Positions 8,065-16,870 of a DNA stretch of 64,000 nucleotides are shown here, piece by piece. Position 1 is the first letter of the stretch. Every line of letters begins with the position of its first letter. Location of the stretch: contig NZ_CP076444.2 in NCBI RefSeq assembly GCF_020023735.2, positions 449,501 to 513,500 of the forward strand, written 5' to 3'. Below the pieces are notes generated by a model that was given only the letters and a program-made list of their open reading frames with translations, ran no database searches and had not been told where the DNA came from. A program made the translations under genes and the position numbers. Origin of the DNA: Mycoavidus sp. HKI (GTDB lineage: Bacteria > Pseudomonadota > Gammaproteobacteria > Burkholderiales > Burkholderiaceae).

Positions 8065-9399
8065 ATGACTTCTTCTATTCCTCCTTCAAAAAACCACCCG
8101 GCAGCCGCCAAAATATTCCGCCTTGGCGTTGAATCCCAGGCGGAAGCCGACATTCTCCGCCTTGACCAACTCGTTGCGCCGGCGGTTAGTTTTGACGCCT
8201 GGGTCCGACCGCTGCCTCGGCTGACGATAGCCGAAGTCCTGTCCTACCGTTCGGCCTGGGGCCGCTATGGCTTGCATCTGGACCCCATCGGCAGCGTCGC
8301 TTTTGTGCCCGGCAAGCCGCGTCAATGGGTTATGGTGCAAAAATTCGTCGCTTTTCCCGCGGAAGAATTCACCTTCGAAGCCGTGTTGTGCCCTTATCGT
8401 GCCAATTCTTGTAGCACCATTTTCTCCTACAGCTGCGTACATACAAGCACCACTTGTGATGTTTTGCTGCAGGATAAGGGGACGGAGGGGCTAGTGCTGT
8501 CGATCAATGGCAAAAAAATTGTCACTGGCTTGCACCTCGATTTTCACCAGTGGCAGCATATCGCGCTGACGTGGCGTGCCACCGATGGTCGGGTGTGTTT
8601 ATATAAAGAGGACGGGGTTGCCGCCATTGCTGCCTTGGCTGAGGGGCGCACAATTGACTTTGGGCCGCCGGTCTTTGTCGGTTCATTAGCGGCGGGCGAG
8701 CACATAGCAGATGGCGGCTCTTTGGTCATTGGCCAGGAGCAGGGGACTCCTGGCGTGCTGTCCGACTTTGTCCCTGATGCCGGCTTCGTTGGCGGATTGC
8801 GCATGGTGAGATTGTGGAGTAGGGCGCATGATCTCAACACGTTGAACCACCACAAGTCTGGTTGGCTGAGTGGCGATGAGCCAGGGCTGATCGGCTGCTG
8901 GTACTTTACCCGGCGCTCTCTGGAGATCGGCGAGTGTCTGAATGCCTGCTCCAGCACTGACAACATTGGGTTAATTGGCGGACTGACAGTGGCATCGCTG
9001 TGCGACATACAGCTTTACCGTCTGCTGATCATCGCCGCTGACCAGACTGTAGCTAGCCGCGTGCCGCTGACGGCGCAGCGATGGCAGCATGTAGCTGTGA
9101 CCTGTCGCGGCCAAATGGTGGGTTTGCCTGTTGACTCCAGCCTAGAGATTGACGGTATACCGGTGCCTGTTCGCCCGCTGACGGCGGCGGACGCCCCCCC
9201 TCCACAACCGCCTCATTTCCGTATTGGGCCGATGGCTAATAGCCTAATGGCGGAGTTGCGTCTGCGGCAAGCGGATAACGGCGACTTGTTGGCCCATTAC
9301 ACTGGTGATCTGACGCCAGACGGTCGATTGCGTGACCAGTCTGGGCGGGGCTTTGACTTGTCCGTTACTGGCGAAGTCAAACTTGAACCTCGGGACTGA
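8065..9399 (+). CDS. Two-domain LamG/concanavalin-like protein of unknown function
   Basis: 444 residues. Two LamG-like jelly-roll units can be seen: the first at about 100-285 with EFTFEAVLCPY and WQHIALTW, the second at about 290-440 with the matching WQHVAVTC near 350. Such folds usually bind sugars or other ligands and are often secreted, yet no signal peptide, membrane segment or lipobox is present, so this protein probably stays in the cytoplasm. The first 100 residues match nothing I know. It begins 32 nt after the YqcI-like gene and ends 6 nt before the nucleotidyltransferase gene, so all three form an operon. A role as a binding or scaffolding protein in the pathway is speculation. 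Confidence 0.8.
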   Translation: MTSSIPPSKNHPAAAKIFRLGVESQAEADILRLDQLVAPAVSFDAWVRPLPRLTIAEVLSYRSAWGRYGLHLDPIGSVAFVPGKPRQWVMVQKFVAFPAEEFTFEAVLCPYRANSCSTIFSYSCVHTSTTCDVLLQDKGTEGLVLSINGKKIVTGLHLDFHQWQHIALTWRATDGRVCLYKEDGVAAIAALAEGRTIDFGPPVFVGSLAAGEHIADGGSLVIGQEQGTPGVLSDFVPDAGFVGGLRMVRLWSRAHDLNTLNHHKSGWLSGDEPGLIGCWYFTRRSLEIGECLNACSSTDNIGLIGGLTVASLCDIQLYRLLIIAADQTVASRVPLTAQRWQHVAVTCRGQMVGLPVDSSLEIDGIPVPVRPLTAADAPPPQPPHFRIGPMANSLMAELRLRQADNGDLLAHYTGDLTPDGRLRDQSGRGFDLSVTGEVKLEPRD

Positions 9400-9405
9400 A
9401 CAGCG

Positions 9406-10227
9406 ATGAGGAATCAACGTCGTGAAATCGAGCCGCTTGGCAGCTTCTTCTCGCAGACGAAGGACGGCTACGTGATTAATCCAGCCTCGCCCGAGCGGCT
9501 GGTTTCTCCGTGGCTCGAAGCGCTAGAGGAGATTCGCCAAATCTATATCCAGAAACTGGGTGAGCAGTTGCATAGCGTTTATGTTCGAGGTTCCGTCGCT
9601 TTTGGTACGGCGATCGCCGGCTTTTCCGACTTGGACAGTTTTTGTCTGGTTTACCCCCGCGGGACTGAGTGTGTTATCTGGCAAGCTTTGCCATGGTCTG
9701 ATGACGCGCCTGTTCAGCGACTAGGCTTTCCTTGCGCAGTAGAATTTGTTTCGGTCACTTTCCATCACAACTTTGCGCGGGTGAACCCAATTGTCTCCAT
9801 GATTATCAAAACCCAGTCATTGTGCATCCATGGGCCGGATATCGGACCGGCTTTACCGGATTGCCGCCCTGGTTTGGCAATGATGATGGATGCGGAACTC
9901 CTCGACCGGCAGCTGTCTGCTGTCGAGGCTGAGCTGACGAGCGGAAGGCCGGTTTCACCTGAGCAGGTCCAGTCACTGATGAAAAGGATTTTGCGTACTG
10001 GTTTTGAACTGGTGATGGAGCGTGAAAACCGTTATGCGACCAGTCTTTATCTGCTTTATATGTGCTTTTCAAGACATTACCCGGAACGGGAGGCTGATAT
10101 GCGATGGGTCCTGGAGACTTTTCTGAACCCTGATGTATCGCCGCTCCAGCTACGCGACCGGCTCACCGATTTTGGTATCTGGCTACGCCAAGAAGTGGCT
10201 TCGGTTCTGGCTTGGGGGGTAAAGTAA
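9406..10227 (+). CDS. Nucleotidyltransferase, aminoglycoside-adenylyltransferase-like
   Basis: 273 residues. Residues 62-77 hold the polymerase-beta-type nucleotidyltransferase motif GSVAFG-x7-D75-L-D77, with two metal-binding aspartates; a helical C-terminal domain follows, ending in a stretch like those of AadA/Ant enzymes. Members transfer AMP from ATP to a hydroxyl of a small molecule. In a biosynthetic cluster the most natural roles are self-resistance by adenylylating the product, or a biosynthetic protecting step. I see no closer subfamily. It is the last gene of the rightward operon; the 208 nt that follow up to the next gene hold nothing I can name. Confidence 0.85.
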   Translation: MRNQRREIEPLGSFFSQTKDGYVINPASPERLVSPWLEALEEIRQIYIQKLGEQLHSVYVRGSVAFGTAIAGFSDLDSFCLVYPRGTECVIWQALPWSDDAPVQRLGFPCAVEFVSVTFHHNFARVNPIVSMIIKTQSLCIHGPDIGPALPDCRPGLAMMMDAELLDRQLSAVEAELTSGRPVSPEQVQSLMKRILRTGFELVMERENRYATSLYLLYMCFSRHYPEREADMRWVLETFLNPDVSPLQLRDRLTDFGIWLRQEVASVLAWGVK

Positions 10228-10435
10228 GCTCAGTTTAGTGGTTTGTTTCCCGCCATAGTGTTAAGCACGGATTGACATCCTCTTCTTCCTTTCAATTTCA
10301 GTCAGAGAGATGTTAAGGGCACCGTTTTAATAAACGAATGCCCACGGTAAGTTAATTTTTCGCCTACGAAGTTTCAAATTGGGGCCATTTGATTTCAGTC
10401 GCTGGCGAAATTTGTGCTTCTAGCATCTGCATGGG

Positions 10436-11758
10436 TCATTTTGTAAGCTCAGCCGACTCGATGGCCCCAGACTTTAACGTTTCATCCTCAGTACTGGCTA
10501 TAGCCATAGCCATCCTGAAAAAATCGGCGCCGTCAGTGATATCTTTGTTTGTATGGTTAGCCATAACTTGAAAGCGGAAACGGGCAGCTCCTTTCGCAAC
10601 GGCTGGAAACTCAACCAAATTGGATAGAAGCCCGATCGTCGGTAAGCAGCGGCTAACTAGACGTGCCAAGCCCTCATTCGCTATTTTAACGGAAACGATG
10701 GGCGACGGCTCGCCGTACGTGTCAAAGTGAGAGTCGTTCAACAATTGACGCAGTAGCATTACATTGTTCATTAATTTGCGGCGCAAAGCCACGCCTTCGC
10801 CAGAAGCGGCGATGTCGAAGCACTTGCCAACAATAGCCGCTTGTGAGGGTGACAGGGCATTAGAACCAATATTGGGCGAGCTAAAATAACGTAAATACTC
10901 TTTCACACTTCGCTGGCTACTGGCAACAAAGCCTCCACTAGAGGCGAAAGTTTTTGAGAAACTGCCCATGATTACATCAATTTTTCCTATCATATTTTGC
11001 AGTTCAAGATGACCTCGCCCATTTTCGCCCAAGCTGCCGAGATCGTGCGCTACATCGACGACCAAAGTAGCGTTGAATTCGTGTGCCAACTCTTGCAGCG
11101 CTTTAAGGTCTGGGCTATCAGAGTCCATCGAGAACAAACTTTCTGTCACAACTAAGATGCCGTTTTCTGTGTCACTGGCGCGAATTTTCTCCAACTTTTC
11201 ACGCGCCATTTCAAGATTATTATGGCGGAAGAAATGTACGTTCTTAGTTGCGGCTCGAGCACCTTGCTGCAGACAAAAATGAGATAGCTTATCCATGACA
11301 ATATGGTCATTGGATCGGACCAAGCCTTGAATGACACCAAAGCCAGCGGCCCAGCCGGTTGGATAGAGAATAATGTGATCAGCACTGAGGAATTCCGCAA
11401 TCTTATTCTCCAGTGCAAGCGATAGTGATGTATTGCCAACAAAGGCAGGCGCACCTGCGCTATGAACGCCAAAGCGTTGTATGGTTTCTATCGCTACGTT
11501 AAGCACTTCTGGATGAGAGGACAGGCTTAAATAATCTTGGGATGCGAAATTAACGCCTTCGAACAAATCTCCGTCATCGGTACGTGCCAGGCATCTACTG
11601 TGCGGCCCATTCTCAGTAGAACGGCCATATGGCCAGAGACCCGCTTGGCGGCGCGCTTGCTGCCAATTATAGAAGGCAGCAGTCCTATTAAGGAGATTAG
11701 CTCCAGGTATATGAAGAAAATCACCCATGCTGCCACTTAACACATTGAAATTATCCAC
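10436..11758 (-). CDS. PLP-dependent alpha-oxoamine-synthase-like enzyme
   Basis: 440 residues with a GTG start at 11758, supported by AGGAGG 9 nt upstream; the ATG at 11728 has only a weak site. Fold-type I residues are present: H160 (stacks on the cofactor), D235-V-A-H238, and the Schiff-base lysine K269 in SFSKTFASSGG. The family (KBL, BioF, HemA, SPT, and SxtA4 of saxitoxin) condenses an amino acid with an acyl thioester and loses CO2. The usual DEAH is DVAH here. The N-terminal 50 residues are longer than in BioF. It lies convergent to the nucleotidyltransferase operon, so cluster membership is probable but not proven; an acyl-carrier or CoA thioester partner is not seen here. Confidence 0.85.
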   Translation of the reverse strand: MDNFNVLSGSMGDFLHIPGANLLNRTAAFYNWQQARRQAGLWPYGRSTENGPHSRCLARTDDGDLFEGVNFASQDYLSLSSHPEVLNVAIETIQRFGVHSAGAPAFVGNTSLSLALENKIAEFLSADHIILYPTGWAAGFGVIQGLVRSNDHIVMDKLSHFCLQQGARAATKNVHFFRHNNLEMAREKLEKIRASDTENGILVVTESLFSMDSDSPDLKALQELAHEFNATLVVDVAHDLGSLGENGRGHLELQNMIGKIDVIMGSFSKTFASSGGFVASSQRSVKEYLRYFSSPNIGSNALSPSQAAIVGKCFDIAASGEGVALRRKLMNNVMLLRQLLNDSHFDTYGEPSPIVSVKIANEGLARLVSRCLPTIGLLSNLVEFPAVAKGAARFRFQVMANHTNKDITDGADFFRMAMAIASTEDETLKSGAIESAELTK

Positions 11759-11994
11759 AATATAGCTCCTCCTTATTTTTGTTTAAACTATGATCTGTCC
11801 TAATCAAGACGTGATCTCATTCAGGTTGGAAAATCTCCCATTGACTACAAACAACACTGTACCCATAAATCTTACTCTACACCACACCAACTTGAATGAG
11901 GCCAACTGACTGGGCGGAATTTTCGGCGTTTCCCGCTCTGTCTCTTGATCACAATTTGGATGGACGATAACCTTCAGGCTTTTGCAGAGGTTCC

Positions 11995-12243
11995 TTAGCT
12001 TTGTGAGCGATGACTAAACCATAGGCAAACTACTATCATCGCAAAAAAAACACTTAGTGTCACCGCTGGAACATAAACCCATCCGAACAACACGAGCGCT
12101 GTCAGGCCTAGATAACCTAGCAGAAACAAGAGCCACCACTGACGGCCAAGTCGAGGCATCCAACGGTGGGTTGCGACCCAATGATCAAAGGCGCCATGCG
12201 GAAAGCCGATGAATACGGTGCCAATTGCCAGCATGCTATACAC
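11995..12243 (-). pseudogene. Fragment of a Brp/Blh-type carotenoid 15,15'-oxygenase
   Basis: 82 residues remain, with the family hallmark GFPHGAFDH at the N-terminal end followed by two hydrophobic membrane segments, then a stop. Intact Brp/Blh proteins are about 300 residues of membrane helices with several more conserved histidines, which are missing here. No continuation is recognisable downstream in other frames. The start at 12243 also lacks a convincing ribosome site. It is best read as a decayed remnant at the border between the biosynthetic locus and the core chromosome. A short membrane protein of new function is possible but less likely. Confidence 0.6.
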
Positions 12244-12536
12244 AGTAAATCAATGGCTTGTAATTTGTTTCTTAAGATATTTATTGTGCAGGCTGGTGAT
12301 TATGTGTGTAAGGATATGCCTATAAAATTTAATAAGAGAAAAAGTATTTTTAATAAAATATAAAAAAATAATAAAAAAGTCTTTTGAGAAAATATGAAAT
12401 TAAGAATAAGAAGAGTTGTATTTGTGGCTATATCGACTTGATTAAAATATTTTTCTGGTTTATCTTAAGTTAAGCTTTTTTAAAAAGCTTAATATTTTTT
12501 GAAATTGAAAAAATCTTTTTTAAATTTTAAATCGAG
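12244..12536. other. Extremely AT-rich intergenic stretch with a perfect palindrome
   Basis: No gene longer than 15 codons is supported. Bases 12361-12420 contain only 10 G/C in 60, far below both flanks. A perfect palindrome lies at 12470-12492 (11-bp arms TTAAGCTTTTT, 1-nt centre) about 45 bp before the lipoprotein gene; it could be an operator or, with the following T run, a weak terminator. A 15-codon frame at 12394-12441 starts like a signal peptide (MKLRIRR) and stops; I do not call it a gene. Confidence 0.5.
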
Positions 12537-13121
12537 ATGAAAATGTTAATGAAACTAGCTTTGGTAGGTGCTGTGAGCATATCGCTTGTTGGTTGTGGAG
12601 GTGGTGACAGTAATGATAGTAATACTAGTCATGCTAAGGCGACTAAAGCATCTGTAGGTAGTGTATTGTCAGCGCAAAATATGATCCTTAGGCTTGGATC
12701 CAGCGAGGATGGACGAGCTTCATTGTTTCTTCATGGAAGTGGAACAATAGGTTTTATGGGTAGTGCTAAATTTAGTGTTAGAGTTTCGGAACCTAAACCT
12801 GAAACATTGCCTAGCGGTTTGTTGTATGAAATTGTAGGGGAAAGCGAGGCATATTCTTTGTTCGAGAAATGTGAATTAAAAATTCAATTAAATTTAAGGC
12901 GCGACGCGGGCTTATTACAAATTCAGCATGCAGATACTAAGGATGGAACCTACAATCCAATTCATGATGTAGAGGTTTCTGGGTACAGCGAACAAACGGC
13001 AGAAGATGGTCAAGTGTATTATTCTGTAGAGTTAAAAGCCCAAGTGTCAGGACCAGGTTATTACTTTGTTCCATTAGAAGATCTTGGTATTCTTATGCCT
13101 TCTCTGAAAAAATCTTCATAA
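12537..13121 (+). CDS. Small putative lipoprotein of unknown function
   Basis: 194 residues. A lipoprotein signal peptide is clear: two lysines, a hydrophobic stretch and the lipobox LVGC with cysteine at residue 20, then a glycine/serine/asparagine linker. The acylated protein would sit in the outer or inner membrane facing the periplasm. The rest is beta-rich with no family I recognise. The true start could be 12537, 12543 or 12549, all ATG; the GAG at 12534 best fits 12543. Codon use is AT-rich, unlike parC downstream, which suggests acquisition by transfer together with the AT-rich stretch before it. Confidence 0.65.
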   Translation: MKMLMKLALVGAVSISLVGCGGGDSNDSNTSHAKATKASVGSVLSAQNMILRLGSSEDGRASLFLHGSGTIGFMGSAKFSVRVSEPKPETLPSGLLYEIVGESEAYSLFEKCELKIQLNLRRDAGLLQIQHADTKDGTYNPIHDVEVSGYSEQTAEDGQVYYSVELKAQVSGPGYYFVPLEDLGILMPSLKKSS

Positions 13122-13146
13122 GCTATTGTGGCAAAAGCAGCTTAAC

Positions 13147-13194
13147 TTTATATGGGCTAAGCTTGACACTCATTCCGGCTTAGCCCAATATAAA
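13147..13194. promoter_or_regulatory. Strong hairpin directly before parC
   Basis: The arms 13147-13162 and 13178-13194 pair over 16 bp with one bulged A, around a 15-nt loop. There is no T tract on the + strand, so it is not a standard terminator for the lipoprotein gene. Its right arm ends 6 nt before the parC ATG, and no Shine-Dalgarno element is visible there, so the fold would cover the parC initiation region. Confidence 0.5.
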
Positions 13195-13200
13195 CATTGA

Positions 13201-15510
13201 ATGGAACAACAAAACATCAACTTCACTACCGCCAACGGGGCAGACACTGAATTTCTAACGCTCGGCGACTACGCAGAACGCGCCTATCTTGACTACGCCG
13301 TCAGCGTAGTCAAAGGGCGTGCGCTGCCCGAAGTAGGCGATGGGCAAAAACCTGTACAGCGCCGCATCTTGTTCGCGATGAGCGAGATGGGGCTCGCCGC
13401 CGATGCTAAACCTGTTAAATCGGCGCGCGTGGTGGGCGACGTGCTGGGTAAATACCACCCACATGGCGATCAATCCGCTTATGACGCTTTAGTACGGCTC
13501 GCGCAAGATTTTTCATTGCGTTATCCATTGATTGACGGCCAAGGTAATTTTGGCTCGCGTGATGGAGATGGCGCTGCCGCTATGCGTTATACCGAAGCGC
13601 GCTTGACGCCAATTGCCCGGCTTTTACTGGCTGAGTTGGATGAAGGCACGGTCGACTTCATGCCGAATTATGATGGGTCGAACGAAGAGCCTAGAGGTTT
13701 GCCGGCACGCTTGCCTTTTGTATTGCTGAATGGTGCTTCGGGGATTGCGGTTGGCTTAGCCACTGAAATTCCATCTCATAATCTGCGTGAAGTGGCGCAA
13801 GCGGCGATTGCGTTGATTCGCAATCCAAAGCTTTCCCATGCAGAACTCATGACAATACTTCCTGGGCCGGATTTCCCGGGAGGCGGTCAAATTATTTCAA
13901 GCGCTGATGAAATAGCTTCTGCCTGTCAGACCGGGCGGGGCAGCCTGAAAGTGCGCGCACGCTGGAAAATCGAGGAGCTTGCGCGTGGCCAATGGCAGTT
14001 AGTGATTACCGAGTTGCCGCCGAATGCGTCGGGGCAGAAGGTGCTTGAAGAAATTGAGGAACTGACTAATCCAAAGCTGAAGTCCGGTAAAAAAACATTC
14101 ACACCCGAACAGCAGCAGACGAAACAACATCTCCTTTCCTTACTCGATACGGTGCGTGATGAATCCGGGCGGGAGGCAGCGGTGCGTCTTGTGTTTGAGC
14201 CAAAATCAAGTCGTATCGAGGTGGATGAATTTATCAATACGCTGCTTGCGCAGACCAGCATGGAGTCCAATGTCGCACTCAATTTGGTGATGATTGGCAC
14301 AGATGGTCGGCCGCGCCAAAAGCCATTGATAGAGATTTTGCGTGAATGGGTTGCGTTTCGTTTTGTGACGATCACGCGGCGTAGCCGCTTTCGGCTGGCG
14401 AAGATGGAGGCTCGCATTCATATTCTTGAAGGGCGGCTGATTGTCTTTTTAAATCTGGATGAAGTGATTCGTATTATTCGTGAAGCGGATGAGCCGAAGC
14501 CCGCATTGATTCATGCATTTGGTTTAAGTGAGCGACAAGCTGACGATATTCTTGAGATCCGTTTGCGGCAGTTAGCACGGCTCGAAAGTATCAAACTAGA
14601 AAAAGAGTTAGCAGAGCTGCGCGATGCGCGCACCAAGCTGCAAGAGCTGCTTGGCAGTGAGGCGGCAATGAAGCGTTTACTCATCCGCGAGATAGACGCG
14701 GATGCTAAACAATACGGTGATGAGCGGCGTACGCTGATTCAACAAGAACGGCGCGCAGTGATTGAGGCGCGTGTGGTCGATGAGCCCATCACGGTTGTTA
14801 TTTCGCAAAAAGGCTGGGTCCGCGTGCACAAGGGCCATGGACTGGATGCCGCTCAATTTGCGTTTAAGGCGAGTGATCAGCTGTATGGCGCATTTGAATG
14901 CCGCACGCCAGATACTTTAATTGCCTGGGGTAGCAATGGCCGCGTTTATTCTGTCCCGATTGCAATCCTGCCCGGTGGGCGTGGTGATGGGGTGCCGCTC
15001 ACGTCGTTGCTTGAGCTGGCGGCAGGCACGCAGCTTTTGCATTACTTTGCCGCACCTATTGAACAGCGGCTTTTACTGTCGATGAGCACCGGTTTTGGTT
15101 TTATCGCCAAGATTGGCGACATGGTGAGCCGTGTTAAGGCGGGCAAAGCATTTATGACACTCGATGCACAGGCCATGCCGCTATTGCCGGTGCCGTTATT
15201 GCCGCAGGCCTCATATGTCGCATGTTTATCAAGTAGTGCTCGCTTACTTGTATTTAGCCTAGATGAGCTGAAGATTTTAGCGGGTGGCGGGCGTGGCTTG
15301 ACCTTGATTGGCTTGGATGACGGAGAAACGCTGGTACAAACAGCTGTTTTTGGAGCGGCTGGTTTAGTCTTGACTGGTGTTGGGCGTGGCGGGAAACCAG
15401 CCGAAGCAACTGTGTCGCTTGCGGCGCTGGCGCCCGTGCTAGGTAAACGCGCTCGCCGTGGCCGCGCGCCAGCGGTCAAGTTCAAACCAACCGGTCTGCG
15501 GCCCGCGTAA
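13201..15510 (+). CDS. parC: DNA topoisomerase IV subunit A
   Basis: 769 residues, close to the family length. ParC with ParE decatenates daughter chromosomes. The breakage-reunion domain shows [12 protein letters not shown] (residues 46-57), the quinolone-determining loop [11 protein letters not shown] (86-96) and the catalytic tyrosine Y130 in AAAMRYTE. At the place of E. coli Ser80 stands glutamine. A coiled-coil tower follows, then a short C-terminal beta-propeller-like part. It is ParC rather than GyrA because the GyrA-box QRRGGKG is missing. parE is not beside it; the upstream side is the AT-rich lipoprotein gene. No ribosome site is evident before the ATG, and a hairpin overlaps the leader. 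Confidence 0.95.
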   Translation: MEQQNINFTTANGADTEFLTLGDYAERAYLDYAVSVVKGRALPEVGDGQKPVQRRILFAMSEMGLAADAKPVKSARVVGDVLGKYHPHGDQSAYDALVRLAQDFSLRYPLIDGQGNFGSRDGDGAAAMRYTEARLTPIARLLLAELDEGTVDFMPNYDGSNEEPRGLPARLPFVLLNGASGIAVGLATEIPSHNLREVAQAAIALIRNPKLSHAELMTILPGPDFPGGGQIISSADEIASACQTGRGSLKVRARWKIEELARGQWQLVITELPPNASGQKVLEEIEELTNPKLKSGKKTFTPEQQQTKQHLLSLLDTVRDESGREAAVRLVFEPKSSRIEVDEFINTLLAQTSMESNVALNLVMIGTDGRPRQKPLIEILREWVAFRFVTITRRSRFRLAKMEARIHILEGRLIVFLNLDEVIRIIREADEPKPALIHAFGLSERQADDILEIRLRQLARLESIKLEKELAELRDARTKLQELLGSEAAMKRLLIREIDADAKQYGDERRTLIQQERRAVIEARVVDEPITVVISQKGWVRVHKGHGLDAAQFAFKASDQLYGAFECRTPDTLIAWGSNGRVYSVPIAILPGGRGDGVPLTSLLELAAGTQLLHYFAAPIEQRLLLSMSTGFGFIAKIGDMVSRVKAGKAFMTLDAQAMPLLPVPLLPQASYVACLSSSARLLVFSLDELKILAGGGRGLTLIGLDDGETLVQTAVFGAAGLVLTGVGRGGKPAEATVSLAALAPVLGKRARRGRAPAVKFKPTGLRPA

Positions 15511-15523
15511 GCTTAAAATATTT

Positions 15524-16732
15524 TCATACAGTTGTGTCCAGCACATGCGCAATCGCTTGTGCAACGACTTCAACGTTCTTCGTATTCAATGCCGCCACGC
15601 AGATACGGCCGGTACTGACGGCATAAATGCCAAATTCTGTTTTTAAACGCTCAACCTGCTGAGCGTTTAACCCTGAATACGAAAACATGCCGTGTTGGCG
15701 GCTGACAAAGTCAAAGTCGCGTTTTGCTCCATAGTGTTTCAGCTTGGCAATGAGGCTGCTGCGCATCGATAAAATCCGGCCGCGCATTTCGCTGAGCTCT
15801 TCTTCCCAAAGCGTGCGTAATTCTGGCGAGTTTAGGATGGTCGCAACCAAGGCTGCGCCATGAGTGGGCGGGTTTGAGTAGCTGGTGCGGATCACTTGCT
15901 TGAGTTGTGATAGTACGCGCATGGCTTCGTCTTGGCTTGAGGTGATCACCGACAGCGCGCCAACGCGCTCGCCATATAGCGAAAATGATTTTGAAAATGA
16001 ATTCGCGACAAAGCTATTGATGCCCGCCTCGGCAAATAGCCGGATGGCCGCAGCGTCCTCCTCGATACCTGCGCCAAAACCTTGATAGGCAATGTCAAGA
16101 AATGGAATGAGTTCGCGCTCTTTAACAATCTGAACCACTTGTTGCCATTGCTCGGGAGTCAGATCAACGCCGGTTGGATTGTGGCAACATGCATGTAATA
16201 CGACGATCGTGCCTGGTGTATAAGTATTTAATGTGCTACTTAAGCCAACAAAATCAACGTTTTGTGTTTCAGCACTGTAGTAAGGATAGCTCAGAACCTC
16301 AAAGCCGGCAGCTTGAAAGATCGCGCGGTGGTTTTCCCAGCTTGGATTGCTGACCGCGACTTTTGCATTTGGGTTGAGACGTTTCAGAAAATCTGCGCCG
16401 ATCTTTAATGCGCCGGTGCCGCCTAGAGATTGGGCGGTGACAATGCGACCTTGCGCGATCAGTGGTGAGGCATTGCCAAATAATAATTTCTGGACGGCAG
16501 CATCGTAAGCGGCGATGCCATCGATCGGCAAATAACCGCGGGGGATAGCGGCTTCAATGCGCGCTTTTTCTGCTTCACGCACGGCGCGCAATAACGGCAG
16601 GCGGCCTTCGTCATTAGTATAAACGCCAATCCCGAGATTGACTTTAGTTGGGCGTGTATCGGCACCAAATGTTTCATTTAGGCCCAAAATAGGGTCGCGT
16701 GGTGCAAGTTCAACGGTGGCAAAAAGAGTCAT
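15524..16732 (-). CDS. tyrB: Aromatic amino acid aminotransferase (aspartate/tyrosine type)
   Basis: 402 residues, class I fold-type I aminotransferase. The cofactor site shows N185 (HNPTGVD), D213 (FLDIAYQGF) and the Schiff-base lysine K248 in SFSKSFSLYGERVG; the C-terminal RICVAALN holds the carboxylate-binding arginine. It exchanges amino groups between aspartate, tyrosine or phenylalanine and 2-oxoglutarate in the cytoplasm. The AspC versus TyrB choice cannot be settled by eye; burkholderias usually label this gene tyrB, and it sits divergent from uvrB. It converges with parC with 13 nt between the two stops. Confidence 0.9.
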   Translation of the reverse strand: MTLFATVELAPRDPILGLNETFGADTRPTKVNLGIGVYTNDEGRLPLLRAVREAEKARIEAAIPRGYLPIDGIAAYDAAVQKLLFGNASPLIAQGRIVTAQSLGGTGALKIGADFLKRLNPNAKVAVSNPSWENHRAIFQAAGFEVLSYPYYSAETQNVDFVGLSSTLNTYTPGTIVVLHACCHNPTGVDLTPEQWQQVVQIVKERELIPFLDIAYQGFGAGIEEDAAAIRLFAEAGINSFVANSFSKSFSLYGERVGALSVITSSQDEAMRVLSQLKQVIRTSYSNPPTHGAALVATILNSPELRTLWEEELSEMRGRILSMRSSLIAKLKHYGAKRDFDFVSRQHGMFSYSGLNAQQVERLKTEFGIYAVSTGRICVAALNTKNVEVVAQAIAHVLDTTV

Positions 16733-16870
16733 GAGGGCTGCTCAAAAAAAGGACAGGGTAGAATAAGGACATTCCGCCTAAGAACCAAAGGTACCGGTTG
16801 AGTCTATCATTCAACTGGCGCCTAGCAAGATATTACGGTTATTTAGGCTCACCCCATTATTTTATCCAAA

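Noticed and set aside
11947..12025. Minus-strand frame ending KPEGYRPSKL next to the Brp/Blh remnant
   Set aside because: It has in-frame stops just upstream and only about 26 codons; no family match.
12394..12441. 15-codon frame beginning like a signal peptide
   Set aside because: Too short, in extremely AT-rich DNA, with a weak ribosome site.
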